Shown here piece by piece: positions 27,477 through 36,884 of a stretch of DNA of 64,000 nucleotides. The stretch comes from Brotaphodocola catenula. Lineage in GTDB: Bacteria > Bacillota > Clostridia > Lachnospirales > Lachnospiraceae. The stretch is from NCBI GenBank assembly GCA_020686985.1, contig JAJEPU010000006.1, forward strand, positions 36,987 to 100,986, given 5' to 3'. The stretch's first letter is position 1. Every line of letters begins with the position of its first letter. The position numbers and the translations under genes were made by a program. Below the pieces are notes generated by a model. The model searched no databases and was not told the DNA's origin. It saw only the letters and a program-made list of their open reading frames with translations.

Positions 27477-29657
27477 TTACTGTGGCTTTGCCTGATTAAG
27501 CAGTTCCCTCACAAAGTCCGGAACCTGATCTTTCGGGAACTGTACATCATACTCGAGAGTCTCTCCATCTTCTGCGATCGTGACGGTCACGTTGAGATCT
27601 GAACTCTGATAGAAACGATTGTAATAGAGCATTCTCGGCTCTGTCATCACGTTCCGAAGTTCGTCGATCTGCTCTGAATCTGTGATTGTGATCGTCCGAT
27701 ACTTATCTCTTCTGTAATCGTAAATCTGCACGGAACGGATATCTGCCTGTGCATATTTCAAGTCAATCTCGATTCCCTGTGCCTTCAACAGTGCAATCGT
27801 CTTTGTGAAGGACGGATAAACCGGATAGTAATTCATATCTGTGAATGAATTATAGTTCCAGTAGCGGGAAGGATTCTTTTCCTGCTCGCGGTTTTTGCGC
27901 TCCTGCCACTCCAAACTCTCTCTCTCCGGCGCTGTCACGAAACGGACCAGACCAATCGGAGCTTCTTTCTTGAGACGCTCAAGCGTCATAGTGGAGAAGT
28001 CATCCTGATAAGCCTCAAGAAGTTCTTTTTTCTGTGTATCTGTCAGATCGGTAAGTTTTGTCTCCTTCGTTCTATCCCTGCGGAAATAAATCGAATCCAC
28101 GTTTTCTGCACTCTGCGCGAGAAGCGGGAAGTTCGCTTTCTGAAATCCCTCGTCTGCAAACAGGCGATTGACTGCCTCGGAGACCGAATCCAAATCAATG
28201 TAATACTGGCGATATACCTTGCGTCCGCTCTTTAACTCATAGGAAATCATCACCTGATAGATCGACTTTGTCTCGTCCTCATCAAAGTAATCGATCGCCT
28301 TTGCCTGATAAATCGGATTTACCGACGAGAAATCTCTTGATGTCTGCTCCACACCGGCAGTCGCAAGTGCCAAAATGTTTTCCACATCTGTGCTGTGCAT
28401 CCGACTGAAAACTGCCTTTGACGTATTCTCAGCGTCAAAATCCCAGGTTCCATCCTCCTTCTGCTCAAGCATTCCGTAATCCACCCATCCGTTGAGATCC
28501 CTCATCCAGACAGCACCGGATTTCACCTTATCCGCCGACGGGAGATAGCGGTCATATCCAAATGTATCATAGCGGAACACAAAGAGCACTGCCACTGTCG
28601 CGAGAAGGCAGGCAACCATCTGTCCGCGGTTTTTAAAGAGCTGGCGGAAGTCAAAGTGGTAAATAATCTCGATCACACAGTGGGCGAGAACGACTCCGCA
28701 GATAACTCCAAACACTGCCCATCCGGTTGATTTCCGGAATTCCCAGAACATCAATGCCAGACTGAGACCGGAGAGAATTGCGATCGGAATCCGAATGATC
28801 GGACCGCTCACCGAAAATGCCATCGCCTTCCCGCTTGCCTCTGACGGACGTTTGCGGTAAAGCCAGAGACTGAATCCCGTCAGCAGAGCGGATACCACCC
28901 ACGCCATTGCAGCCCCACCTGCAATCGCATGTTCCGTCTGATACTTTTCAATCTGCATCAGGTATTCCATAATCGGAGAAATTCTTCGGCTCATCTCGAA
29001 TGCCTGCTCTCCCATGTCATACGCATACGTCTGGAAAAAAGTGGAAAAATATCCCTGAAGGATTGTCGATGCAAGCGGAATGAAACCCGCCAAAATCATG
29101 CATCCAAGAATTCCGACAATCAGATTTCCGGTCAGCATTGCCGATGTAATCACGGTCGTATAGATCAACATAAAGTACGTCATATGAAGTCCAAACGCGG
29201 TCACTGCGACCGGGACAATCACCGAAGACTCCACTCCGTTTCCGATTGCAAGGACAACTCCAAGTGCAAGGGAAATCGCATACGGAAGTGCCAGAATCAC
29301 GATTCCGTCCACGAAATTTACTGCAAAAAACATTTCCCGGCGCACCGGAAGGCTGTGATAAAAGTCCACCTTACTGCGCGAATTCAGGTACGAAAAACCG
29401 CTGAGTCCGCAGACAAGTCCGGCTACTGCCATCACGAGAACCATCATGCCGTTCTCAAAAGACAGCCAGGTCTGGATCTGATCTCGATACCACAAAAGTC
29501 CCTGCTCATAGATCGGATAATCCTTAATCTCCCCTGCGAGAAAAGCCACGGTCACCGGATACAAGAAAAAGAATCCGATTCCGATCAGGGCAAGCGCCCA
29601 GATTCGACTTCTCAAATCTTCTTTCATCAGCTTAAAAAATAAGTTTTTTGACGTCAT
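27477..29657 (-). CDS. ABC transporter permease, large, with extracytoplasmic C-terminal domain
   Basis: 726 residues. The N-terminal half (about 1-360) contains 8-10 membrane helices of an ABC-2 type permease. The C-terminal half (about 380-726) is a soluble, charged domain of the kind annotated DUF6449 in Firmicutes. It overlaps the ATPase gene by 26 bases and has GGAGG 9 bases before ATG. Together with the ATPase and the GntR repressor it forms a YtrA-like operon; such exporters often answer to cell-wall-active compounds, but the substrate here is not known. Confidence 0.8.
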   Translation of the reverse strand: MTSKNLFFKLMKEDLRSRIWALALIGIGFFFLYPVTVAFLAGEIKDYPIYEQGLLWYRDQIQTWLSFENGMMVLVMAVAGLVCGLSGFSYLNSRSKVDFYHSLPVRREMFFAVNFVDGIVILALPYAISLALGVVLAIGNGVESSVIVPVAVTAFGLHMTYFMLIYTTVITSAMLTGNLIVGILGCMILAGFIPLASTILQGYFSTFFQTYAYDMGEQAFEMSRRISPIMEYLMQIEKYQTEHAIAGGAAMAWVVSALLTGFSLWLYRKRPSEASGKAMAFSVSGPIIRIPIAILSGLSLALMFWEFRKSTGWAVFGVICGVVLAHCVIEIIYHFDFRQLFKNRGQMVACLLATVAVLFVFRYDTFGYDRYLPSADKVKSGAVWMRDLNGWVDYGMLEQKEDGTWDFDAENTSKAVFSRMHSTDVENILALATAGVEQTSRDFSSVNPIYQAKAIDYFDEDETKSIYQVMISYELKSGRKVYRQYYIDLDSVSEAVNRLFADEGFQKANFPLLAQSAENVDSIYFRRDRTKETKLTDLTDTQKKELLEAYQDDFSTMTLERLKKEAPIGLVRFVTAPERESLEWQERKNREQEKNPSRYWNYNSFTDMNYYPVYPSFTKTIALLKAQGIEIDLKYAQADIRSVQIYDYRRDKYRTITITDSEQIDELRNVMTEPRMLYYNRFYQSSDLNVTVTIAEDGETLEYDVQFPKDQVPDFVRELLNQAKPQ

Positions 29658-30537
29658 AACCGACTACCTCCGTTTCACTGATAAAGATTTCCTCAAGGGA
29701 AAGTGGAATGGTCTCATAGAAAATCGGATCTGCCTTCTGCATTGCAAACTCCACATGACTCAAATCCCCTCTCACGGTCAGAGTCATAAGTTTTCCTCTC
29801 TGCTCTGTCTTGAGAATCTCAAGTCCAAAGTTTTGAAGATCTGCGGGCTTCATGCCCTCGCGGAGCACGCACTGTACTTTGTGGATATTCATCTTCATCT
29901 CATCGAGATCCTTGCTTAAAAGAATTCCGCCTTTATGTAAGAGCCCCACATGATCGCAGATGTCCTCAAGCTCACGCAGGTTGTGGGAAGCAATGATCGG
30001 TGTCAGATTTCTCTCCTCCATATCACTTGCAAAAATACTCTTGACCGCCTGACGCATCACCGGATCAAGTCCGTCAAATGTCTCATCACAGAACAGATAC
30101 TCGGTTCCGGCGCAGACTCCGCAGATCACGGAAACCTGCTTTTTCATTCCCTTTGAGAATGTATTGATCTTTCGCTTCTCATTCAACCCAAAACTTTTCA
30201 TCAGCGAATGAAAACGGGCTTCGTCAAAATTCGGATACACAATCCGATAATACCGCATCATGTCCAGTGGAGTCGCATTTGCAAAGAAATGCTGGTCATC
30301 GGAAATATAAAAGAATTTTCTCTTTGCCTCTTCATTCTCAAACACATTCATCCCGTCGATTGTGATGCTTCCCTCATCAGGTCTCAGCACTCCTGCTACC
30401 ATTCGGATAAAGGTACTCTTTCCTGCGCCATTCGTTCCGATCAGACCAAAAACACTGCCTTCCCGGATTGTCGCATTGATATGGTCAACTGCCGTAATAC
30501 CGTCAAATCTTTTTGTGAGATTTACCGCTTCAATCAT
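29632..30537 (-). CDS. ABC transporter ATP-binding protein
   Basis: 301 residues. Walker A GTNGAGKST near residue 38, the Q-loop region, signature FSKGMKKQV (a variant of LSGGQ), Walker B YLFCDETFDGLD and switch His in IIASHNLREL. The CcmA-like C-terminal part is about 70 residues. It pairs with the downstream permease. Its ATG overlaps the stop of the GntR gene (ATGA), showing a coupled operon. Confidence 0.93.
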   Translation of the reverse strand: MIEAVNLTKRFDGITAVDHINATIREGSVFGLIGTNGAGKSTFIRMVAGVLRPDEGSITIDGMNVFENEEAKRKFFYISDDQHFFANATPLDMMRYYRIVYPNFDEARFHSLMKSFGLNEKRKINTFSKGMKKQVSVICGVCAGTEYLFCDETFDGLDPVMRQAVKSIFASDMEERNLTPIIASHNLRELEDICDHVGLLHKGGILLSKDLDEMKMNIHKVQCVLREGMKPADLQNFGLEILKTEQRGKLMTLTVRGDLSHVEFAMQKADPIFYETIPLSLEEIFISETEVVGYDVKKLIF

Positions 30538-30995
30538 ACGCTTTCTGCCTCCCCCTTCTGATTTTCTTTTTCAGAATTTTCCGAGTTTTCCAAACTCTCC
30601 GAAATTTCTGAAGTTTCTGAATGATCTCTTGCATAGCAATCATAGACTTCACCGGCTGTCTTAAGAAATTCTTCCCGGCTGATTCCGATCTTTCTTGCCT
30701 CCTGTGCGAGTCCCTCCATCTTTCTTGCAAGTTCCCGCTCTCTGGCATTGCGGAGCTTTCGGATACTCCCGACGAAACTCCCCCGCCCTTTCACGGTGTA
30801 AATGAATCCGTTTCTCTCCAACTCCCCGTAGGCTCGCTGTATTGTGTTCGGATTGATCGAGAGTTCCATCGCCAGACTCCTGACTGAGGGCATCTGGCTG
30901 TCCTCCTCGAGCACCCCTAAGAGCATCAGCTCCTGTAATTTTTCTGCAACCTGCTCATATATCGGACGGCTGTCTTTATAGTCCAGCAAAATCAT
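30534..30995 (-). CDS. GntR-family (YtrA type) transcriptional regulator
   Basis: 153 residues. A winged helix (about 8-75, PIYEQVAEKLQELMLLGVLE then SVRSLAMELSINPNTIQRAY and GRGSFV) is followed by a short helical tail without a ligand-binding domain, as in the YtrA subfamily. The last 25 residues are an odd run of Ser/Glu/Asn repeats (SETSEISESLENSENSEKEN) from short DNA repeats. It probably represses its own operon through the palindrome at 31111-31135. ATG at 30995 has AAAGGAG; a GTG three codons earlier is less likely. Confidence 0.9.
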   Translation of the reverse strand: MILLDYKDSRPIYEQVAEKLQELMLLGVLEEDSQMPSVRSLAMELSINPNTIQRAYGELERNGFIYTVKGRGSFVGSIRKLRNARERELARKMEGLAQEARKIGISREEFLKTAGEVYDCYARDHSETSEISESLENSENSEKENQKGEAESV

Positions 30996-31110
30996 CCGCC
31001 TCACTCCTTTCGGTTCTCTGTTTTGATTTTGCTTCTAAATTTGAGTTTGCTTTTCCTGTTTTGGAGGTTCTTCCTGTGTTCTCTTTCTGAGTTTTCTTTC
31101 TGTGTATTCA

Positions 31111-31162
31111 AGTGTACTATGCTTCTTAATACACTTATATCACATTGAGCATGAAATAGCAA
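31111..31162 (-). promoter_or_regulatory. Promoter and operator of the GntR-ABC operon
   Basis: On minus: TTGCTA (31162-31157), 17-base spacer, TATAAG (31139-31134). The palindrome AGTGTATTA-7-TAGTACACT (31135-31111) starts at the -10 box and covers the transcription start. This layout fits autorepression by a YtrA-type regulator. Confidence 0.6.
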
Positions 31163-31297
31163 GTGACAGATTTCTTACGTTTTTATGACGCTGAGTAAAA
31201 GCATGAGATTGTTCAGCATACAACAAACAATCCACTATACTCCATTGCAATTTACTGGTACATTGATTGGCATATTAACGTTATTGACTTATTGATA

Positions 31298-31453
31298 TTA
31301 TTTCTTACCGTTTCTCATGATCCTAATCTCACAATCTCCATCGACTTGTGTGAACACATCAATTCCTGCGCTTCTCATTGACACTGACTTTTTGGAATGA
31401 TATGATGAATCCGATTGTAATCTGATTATTTTTGTAGGATTTAAAAAAGAAAC
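31298..31453 (-). pseudogene. Possible decayed gene tail upstream of tcdA
   Basis: A minus frame without a credible start ends ...SVSMRSAGIDVFTQVDGD then CEIRIMRNGKK and TAA. The tail is protein-like but unrecognised. The rest of the 31005-31552 spacer holds the two divergent promoters. It may be a relic or chance. Confidence 0.2.
31378..31406 (+). promoter_or_regulatory. Promoter of tcdA
   Basis: TTGACA (31378-31383), 17-base spacer, TATGAT (31401-31406). Near-consensus, leaving a leader of about 140 nt. Confidence 0.65.
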
Positions 31454-31552
31454 TAAAAACTCACTTGATGAATAATCCAGTGCCAGACCAAACGTAAATG
31501 AACATATGAAGCGGACACTGAGAAAGAGAAAAAGAAAGAGGAAGGATTCACT

Positions 31553-32329
31553 ATGCTTAATCAATTTTCAAGAACCGAACTCCTGTTGGGAAAAGACAAT
31601 ATGGAACGCCTGAAAAATGCCCGCGTTGCCGTATTTGGAATCGGCGGAGTTGGCGGATACACCGTTGAGGCACTCGCCCGCACCGGTGTCGGCACCCTGA
31701 TCCTGATCGACGATGACAAAGTTTGCTTAACGAACATCAATCGGCAGATTCTTGCAACGAGAAAGACCGTTGGCAGACAGAAAATCGAAGTTGCCAAAGA
31801 GAGAATTCTTGAGATCAATCCAGATGCACAGATCATCACCCACCAGACCTTCTACACCCCGGAGACTGCCGACCAGTTTGATTTCACGCAATACGATTAT
31901 GTAGTTGACGCGATCGATACCGTAACCGGAAAGATCCAGCTCGTGTGTCAGGCACAGCAGGCAGGCACGCCGATCATCAGCTGTATGGGAGCAGGAAACA
32001 AGATGGACCCGACCGCATTTAAGGTTGCCGACATCTACAAGACTTCCGTCTGCCCACTCGCACGCGTCATGCGCCGTGAGCTGAAAAAGCGCGGAATCAA
32101 GAAACTCAAGGTTGTCTACTCCGAGGAGAAAGCACTGACCCCTATCGACGACATGGCAATCAGCTGTCGTTCCAACTGCATCTGCCCACCGGGAACCGTC
32201 CGCAAGTGCACTGCCCGCCGTCAGGTTCCGGGAAGCAATGCGTTTGTTCCGTCCGTAGCCGGTTTGATCATTGCCGGAGAAGTCATCAAGGATCTAACAA
32301 ACCCGGCTGAGTGGGCTCAGTCAAAGTAA
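31553..32329 (+). CDS. tcdA: tRNA threonylcarbamoyladenosine dehydratase (TcdA/CsdL)
   Basis: 258 residues. This E1-like ThiF-fold enzyme uses ATP to cyclise t6A37 of tRNAs to ct6A. The nucleotide loop is FGIGGVGGYTVEALARTG, followed by DDDKVCLTNINRQI with the Asn/Arg of the family. Also present are DAIDTVTGKIQL, the ISCMGAGNKMDPT segment and the C-terminal PSVAGLIIAGEVI. Ribosome site GAGGAAGGATTCACT. The assignment over MoeB/ThiF relies on the MGAGNKMDP and C-terminal layout. Confidence 0.9.
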   Translation: MLNQFSRTELLLGKDNMERLKNARVAVFGIGGVGGYTVEALARTGVGTLILIDDDKVCLTNINRQILATRKTVGRQKIEVAKERILEINPDAQIITHQTFYTPETADQFDFTQYDYVVDAIDTVTGKIQLVCQAQQAGTPIISCMGAGNKMDPTAFKVADIYKTSVCPLARVMRRELKKRGIKKLKVVYSEEKALTPIDDMAISCRSNCICPPGTVRKCTARRQVPGSNAFVPSVAGLIIAGEVIKDLTNPAEWAQSK

Positions 32330-32368
32330 GACGATCTCGGAATCTCTAAGAAACCAAATACAAAGCAA

Positions 32369-32440
32369 AAAAATTCATAATGGCTTTCCGTTCCCACGGT
32401 AAGGGGATACCATGGATACGGAAAGCCATTACGAATTTTT
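32369..32440. terminator. Bidirectional terminator between tcdA and the rhodanese fusion gene
   Basis: AAAAATTCATAATGGCTTTCCG pairs with CGGAAAGCCATTACGAATTTTT with one mismatch per arm. A- and T-runs at the ends serve both converging genes. Confidence 0.88.
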
Positions 32441-32535
32441 CTTATTTGCTTTTTATCTTTTGCTTTTCTCTTTTATTACCTTAATCACATAATTTTTGTT
32501 CTTTTATTTTTACTGAACTCTGATTCTTTGTCCTT

Positions 32536-33678
32536 TTACTTCTTCTCGTCGTACCAGTCTAAGAACCGATGCGTCTGACCATCTTTCTTATATGCGATAA
32601 CCGTATTCAGGTTGACATTCTCCACACTCTTGAAAATATTGCTCTCAATGAATGGGTTGATCTTCTTCAAATCACGGATCAGATTCTTGATCTCCATGCG
32701 CTTTGACACCGTGCGTCCGTTCGGATCGCAGGTCGTACAGGTGTCCGTGAAGTGGCATGCACACTGGATAAAACGCAGATCATTGTAATCGCGCCAACGC
32801 TTGATGTCATCCTCACGAATCAGATAGAGCGGGCGGATCAGCTCCATTCCTTCAAAGTTTGTGCTGTGCAGTTTCGGCATCATCGTCTGTACCTGACCGC
32901 CATACATCATTCCCATCAGAATCGTCTCGATTACATCGTCATAGTGGTGACCGAGCGCAATCTTGTTGCATCCGAGTTCCTGTGCCTTGTGGTAGAGATA
33001 GCCACGGCGCATGCGGGCGCACAGATAGCACGGGGATTTTTCGACGCTGTACACCGCATCAAAGATCTCCGTCTCAAAAATCGTCACCGGAATTCCCATG
33101 AGTTCCGCATTGTGTTCAATGACCTTGCGGTTTGCTTCACTGTATCCCGGGTCCATCACAAGAAAGACAAGCTCAAACGGGAACTTGTTGTGACGGCGCA
33201 GTTCCTGAAACAGCTTTGCCATCAGCATCGAATCTTTTCCGCCGGAGATACAGACTGCGATCTTGTCGCCCTCTTTCACAAGTTCATACTCATTGATCGC
33301 CTTGGCAAAACGGCTGAACAGCTCCTTGTGGAAACGCTTGCGAATACTCTTTTCTATGTTCGCACGGCGCTCCTCGATGTCATCCTCCTGTGCCATCTGC
33401 TTCAAAATCCAGCCGGAATATCCCTCATCGAGACTGTACGCATCATAGCCAAGTTCATCAAGTTCATCCGCGAGATCTACGCTGATTACACCGCGAATGC
33501 AGTAAAGAATAATCTTTTTCTCCTTATCGAGGCGTTCCGGATGAAGGCGAATCTCCTCCATATCCATGTGAATCGCTCCCGGAATAAAACCGTGCTGGTA
33601 CGCATCCTCATCGCGAATGTCGATCAGCTGATAGCTTCCCTTCTCCAATTTGTTTAATTCTTCAATCGATAAAACCAT
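32536..33678 (-). CDS. Rhodanese-TtcA fusion, predicted tRNA thiolation enzyme
   Basis: 380 residues. Residues 1-95 form a rhodanese domain (LIDIRDEDAYQHGFIPGAIH) with the persulfide-carrying Cys60 in ILYCIRGV. Residues about 110-380 are a TtcA-like PP-loop ATPase (SGGKDSMLMAKLF at 145) with paired cysteines PCYLC and CACHFTDTCTTC for an Fe-S cluster. TtcA-type enzymes thiolate C32 of tRNAs; the fused rhodanese would hand over sulfur directly. ATG at 33678 has AAGAGGATGAA; upstream codons are less likely. It is monocistronic. Confidence 0.85.
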   Translation of the reverse strand: MVLSIEELNKLEKGSYQLIDIRDEDAYQHGFIPGAIHMDMEEIRLHPERLDKEKKIILYCIRGVISVDLADELDELGYDAYSLDEGYSGWILKQMAQEDDIEERRANIEKSIRKRFHKELFSRFAKAINEYELVKEGDKIAVCISGGKDSMLMAKLFQELRRHNKFPFELVFLVMDPGYSEANRKVIEHNAELMGIPVTIFETEIFDAVYSVEKSPCYLCARMRRGYLYHKAQELGCNKIALGHHYDDVIETILMGMMYGGQVQTMMPKLHSTNFEGMELIRPLYLIREDDIKRWRDYNDLRFIQCACHFTDTCTTCDPNGRTVSKRMEIKNLIRDLKKINPFIESNIFKSVENVNLNTVIAYKKDGQTHRFLDWYDEKK

Positions 33679-33740
33679 TTCATCCTCTTTCTTATCTATC
33701 AAACGTGTCGAACACACTCTGTTACCAAATTTTTATGAAA

Positions 33741-33784
33741 TAAAAAATACAGAAAAGTCTGCGAAAATGCAGACTTCCTGTATT
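33741..33784 (-). terminator. Terminator of the YczE-like gene
   Basis: On minus: AATACAG, AGTCTGC, loop, GCAGACT, CTGTATT, then TTTTTA. Strong stem 48 bases past the stop. Confidence 0.85.
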
Positions 33785-33831
33785 GTAAACCAAACCATTT
33801 CCTTTTGTCAATAAGCACTCCGACTTCCCGC

Positions 33832-34521
33832 CTACTTGCTCAAAAATGAGACAAATTCGAGGTGGCGATCCATGATCTCCCCGATTTTTCCGATCACCTT
33901 TCCCATCGTGAACGCCGCAAGCACGGTTCCGATTCCGAGTCCATCGATATGACCGAGAACCGCAAACGTCAGAATCGCTGTGACTGCCAGACAGCACACA
34001 TCAAATGTCACTTTCACGCGAGAATACGGGATCTTTGTGATCGCAGAAACCTCGCGCGGGAACAGATCCGTCGGCACGATCGGCATCTTACATCTGTTTG
34101 AGAGCGCGATACCGACACAGAGCGTCAGATAACTGATTACAAAGTAGGCAATTCTCAGCATCATCGTCTGCGGAAGCAGATCCACCCACGATTTATGTAT
34201 ATCGACAAAGATACCAAAAAAGAATCCCACAACAAAACTGAACAGATACTGCGGAACAAATTTCTTCCGCATAATCAGCAGACTCAGAACCAGAATTCCC
34301 TGAAAGATGTACGTCCACGTTCCAAGCGTGAAGACCGGAAGCACTTTTGCAAACGCATACGGCACACTCGAAATCGCGGAAATTCCAGAGCCGGAGTGAA
34401 GCATCAGAACAACGCCAAAGCTGTTAATCAGCACAATGACAAGAAGTGCGAACTCCCCGCGCAGTACAAGTTTTCCCTGATGATTTTGATGATTCTGTTC
34501 TGCTTTTAAACTTGATTCCAT
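33832..34521 (-). CDS. YczE/YitT-like integral membrane protein
   Basis: 229 residues with five likely membrane helices (first about 24-43). The motifs LHSGSGISAISSVPYAFA and VGFFFGIFVDIHK followed by PIVPTDLFPREVSAI are typical of the YczE/YyaS/YitT group. The function in other bacteria is unclear; links to secretion or surfactin production exist for YczE in Bacillus. The N terminus has a small NHQNHQ repeat. Ribosome site AAGGATAAAGAAAA. The 34522-34731 spacer upstream shows no gene. Confidence 0.8.
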   Translation of the reverse strand: MESSLKAEQNHQNHQGKLVLRGEFALLVIVLINSFGVVLMLHSGSGISAISSVPYAFAKVLPVFTLGTWTYIFQGILVLSLLIMRKKFVPQYLFSFVVGFFFGIFVDIHKSWVDLLPQTMMLRIAYFVISYLTLCVGIALSNRCKMPIVPTDLFPREVSAITKIPYSRVKVTFDVCCLAVTAILTFAVLGHIDGLGIGTVLAAFTMGKVIGKIGEIMDRHLEFVSFLSK

Positions 34522-34731
34522 TTTTCTTTATCCTTCTTTCTGTCTCTTCCCCCCGGAAAAGAAAGCATGTTGCAGGATTCTTTTTCTCAATACAATGATT
34601 TGCTCATTCGTCCATTACGACTCTTTTGACCCATTTTCTTTCAACGATTCAACAATTCACCTGATCTAATTTGATCGTTTAATCCTAATTCCTAACGATT
34701 GATCGTTTTTACCTTTACGAAACAAATAATA

Positions 34732-36564
34732 CTACTTGATTGTAATGCGGCCCTGTCCCAACGGATTTGCATACTCTGCTCCGACATTTCCGCCAAGATA
34801 CGTGTTGATGTAATCAGAAAGCGCATCGACATCGACCATAACTTCATCTTTGAGGATCTTCGCGCCTGCAAACATCGTCATACCATCTCCCGCAGACTTG
34901 AGCATGTAGTTGTGCGAGGAAACCGTGTACGTCCGATTCAGATCAAGCGGTTCGCCGTTTACCATCACATCGGTAACGCGGTAAGCTCCGGAAACTCCGA
35001 GGAAATTGCCCTTTTCATCCAGTTTTACGCTGGTCGGAATCGAGGTGTCGATCGTGTACGTCACACCGGATACCTGAAGAAAACCACCACTCTCCTCCGG
35101 AGCATTCTTCGATGCCATCTCGAGAGCGTCCTTGAGTTGCTGTCCGGTGATCTCAATGAGACACATCATATTTCCATACGGGAAGACTGCAAGCGTATCC
35201 TCGTAAGTGATGTTTCCAGTTGCGATCGAACTGCGGATTCCACCTCCATTGCTCAGACCGATGTCTGCGCCAAGCTCATAGCGGTAAGCATCTGCGGTCA
35301 GATCTCCAAGGTTTGTCTCCGCATTGCGGACTGCGCGCGCGCCGGTCTCCGGATTCTTGTCCGTCAGATCGACATCTGTGTGACCAAGCACGGTCTTCAA
35401 GCTCTCCTGATAGATTGCCTGAATCGACTTGATGTAGGCATCCGTCTGCGCATCCACAGCTTTGCCAGCCTCATTCACGATGGCACTGCCCGGAATCGTC
35501 AGCGCCATACCCGGGTGAAGCAGGTTCTTGTTGCGGATCTTGTCGCGGTTTGCGTTGTATATTTCTCTCCAACGAGAAGTCGAGCCGAGCTGTGTCTTTG
35601 CAATCTTGCTCAGATTGTCGCCCGCCTTGACGGTATAGACAGAAGCAGTATCCTGTGCCAAAACTTCATCGACAAGCTCAGTTGTGATCGTGCCGTCTGC
35701 CTTGATCGTCAGCTTTCCGATATCCTTGAGCTTTGTGCCCGTCTGGGTCAGTGGAATCTGCTTACCATCCTTATTGGCAACAGTCTTATTCGGAACTGTC
35801 TCATGAGAGTGACCATCAATCACCGCATCAATTCCACTCGTGTGCGCGATTACCTGATCAGAAGTCCAACGCTCCGTCGTTCCCTCCTCTCCGAGATGAC
35901 CGACGAGAATGACGTAGTCTGCACCGGCATTTTTCGCCTCGTCAACCGAAGTCTGAATCTTTGCATACAGGCTTTCTCCGCTCTCATCCTCACAGAATCC
36001 GTAGATGTATGTTCCACTCTCATTCTGGAAGTAAGATGGTGTGGACTTTGTGAAGCTCTCCGGTGTACTTGCCCCCACAAGTGCCACCTTCACTGCCCCG
36101 AACGTAAACATCTTATACGGAGCAAATACCGGCTTTCCGGTTCTCAAATCCATGAAGTTACTCGAGTAATATCCGCAGTCCAGCTTTTTTGCAAGCTCGA
36201 GAAAACGGTTCATTCCGTAATCGAACTCATGGTTTCCGGGAATTGCAAAATCATACCCGACCTGATTCATGATGTTGATCAGATAACTGCCTTCCGACAG
36301 CGTGCCGATCGGCGCTCCCTGAATCGCATCTCCGGCATCCGCCAGAATCACATACGGAGTCTGCGTCTGCATCTGTTTCTTGTAGAGAGCAAGACCTGCG
36401 TAACCGATGTTGTCATCCACACCACAGTGGACATCGTTCGTGTACAGAACAACGATGTCCTTGTCCCCTGCAAATGCAGAAAACGTCATGCCGGTCGTCA
36501 GACTCAGCACCATCGCCAGACTCAAGATCCAGCTGAGCAGTTTTTGGAAACGTTTCTTTGCCAT
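34732..36564 (-). CDS. Secreted 5'-nucleotidase/metallophosphatase with internal LysM
   Basis: 610 residues. A signal peptide (MAKKRFQKLLSWILSLAMVL, cleavage after SAFAG-like sequence near 32) sends it outside. The metallophosphatase domain (about 36-290) has TNDVHCG, GNHEFDYGMN and DGHSHETVP metal motifs. A LysM domain (about 307-353, YTVKAGDNLSKIAKTQLG) sits between it and the C-terminal 5'-nucleotidase domain (about 365-560, NLTAD-like LGDLTADAYR and GGGIRSSIATG). It would dephosphorylate nucleotides outside the cell while held on peptidoglycan. A LysM in the middle rather than at an end is uncommon. Ribosome site AGAGGAGGATGAGGT. Confidence 0.92.
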   Translation of the reverse strand: MAKKRFQKLLSWILSLAMVLSLTTGMTFSAFAGDKDIVVLYTNDVHCGVDDNIGYAGLALYKKQMQTQTPYVILADAGDAIQGAPIGTLSEGSYLINIMNQVGYDFAIPGNHEFDYGMNRFLELAKKLDCGYYSSNFMDLRTGKPVFAPYKMFTFGAVKVALVGASTPESFTKSTPSYFQNESGTYIYGFCEDESGESLYAKIQTSVDEAKNAGADYVILVGHLGEEGTTERWTSDQVIAHTSGIDAVIDGHSHETVPNKTVANKDGKQIPLTQTGTKLKDIGKLTIKADGTITTELVDEVLAQDTASVYTVKAGDNLSKIAKTQLGSTSRWREIYNANRDKIRNKNLLHPGMALTIPGSAIVNEAGKAVDAQTDAYIKSIQAIYQESLKTVLGHTDVDLTDKNPETGARAVRNAETNLGDLTADAYRYELGADIGLSNGGGIRSSIATGNITYEDTLAVFPYGNMMCLIEITGQQLKDALEMASKNAPEESGGFLQVSGVTYTIDTSIPTSVKLDEKGNFLGVSGAYRVTDVMVNGEPLDLNRTYTVSSHNYMLKSAGDGMTMFAGAKILKDEVMVDVDALSDYINTYLGGNVGAEYANPLGQGRITIK

Positions 36565-36711
36565 ACCTCATCCTCCTCTTTTCTCAGAGCGAGTCCGAGT
36601 CCCTCAGACCAGCTCCAAAATCGTTTATCAGTGACCTTGGTAACCCTGAATTTCAAGGTATTCCCATAGCATCTCTGGAATATTCCTCGAAATTGTCATG
36701 ATGATGAGTTG

Positions 36712-36720
36712 ATTATAGCA
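36712..36720 (-). promoter_or_regulatory. Extended -10 promoter of the 5'-nucleotidase gene
   Basis: On minus TTGCTATAAT, an extended -10, lies about 150 bases before the ATG. The box and its surroundings (GCTATAATC.ACTCA) resemble the nadE promoter at 19462. No clear -35. Confidence 0.5.
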
Positions 36721-36800
36721 AATTTTTCTGAATCTTAAAAGCAATTCCCCAAAATACGCAAAAGAATGTGAAAGAAAAAACAATCTTTTTTTATTAAAAC

Positions 36801-36852
36801 AAAAAGCAGAAGAGAAATCTCCGATCAATTTAATCTGAGATTTCTCCCCTGC
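36801..36852 (-). terminator. Terminator of hisS-aspS
   Basis: On minus: GCAG, GAGAAATCTC, loop, GAGATTTCTC, CTGC then TTTTTGTTTT. Lies 33 bases past the aspS stop. Confidence 0.88.
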
Positions 36853-36884
36853 CAACTTACGTTTACATTTTGTTTTTCTTATTC

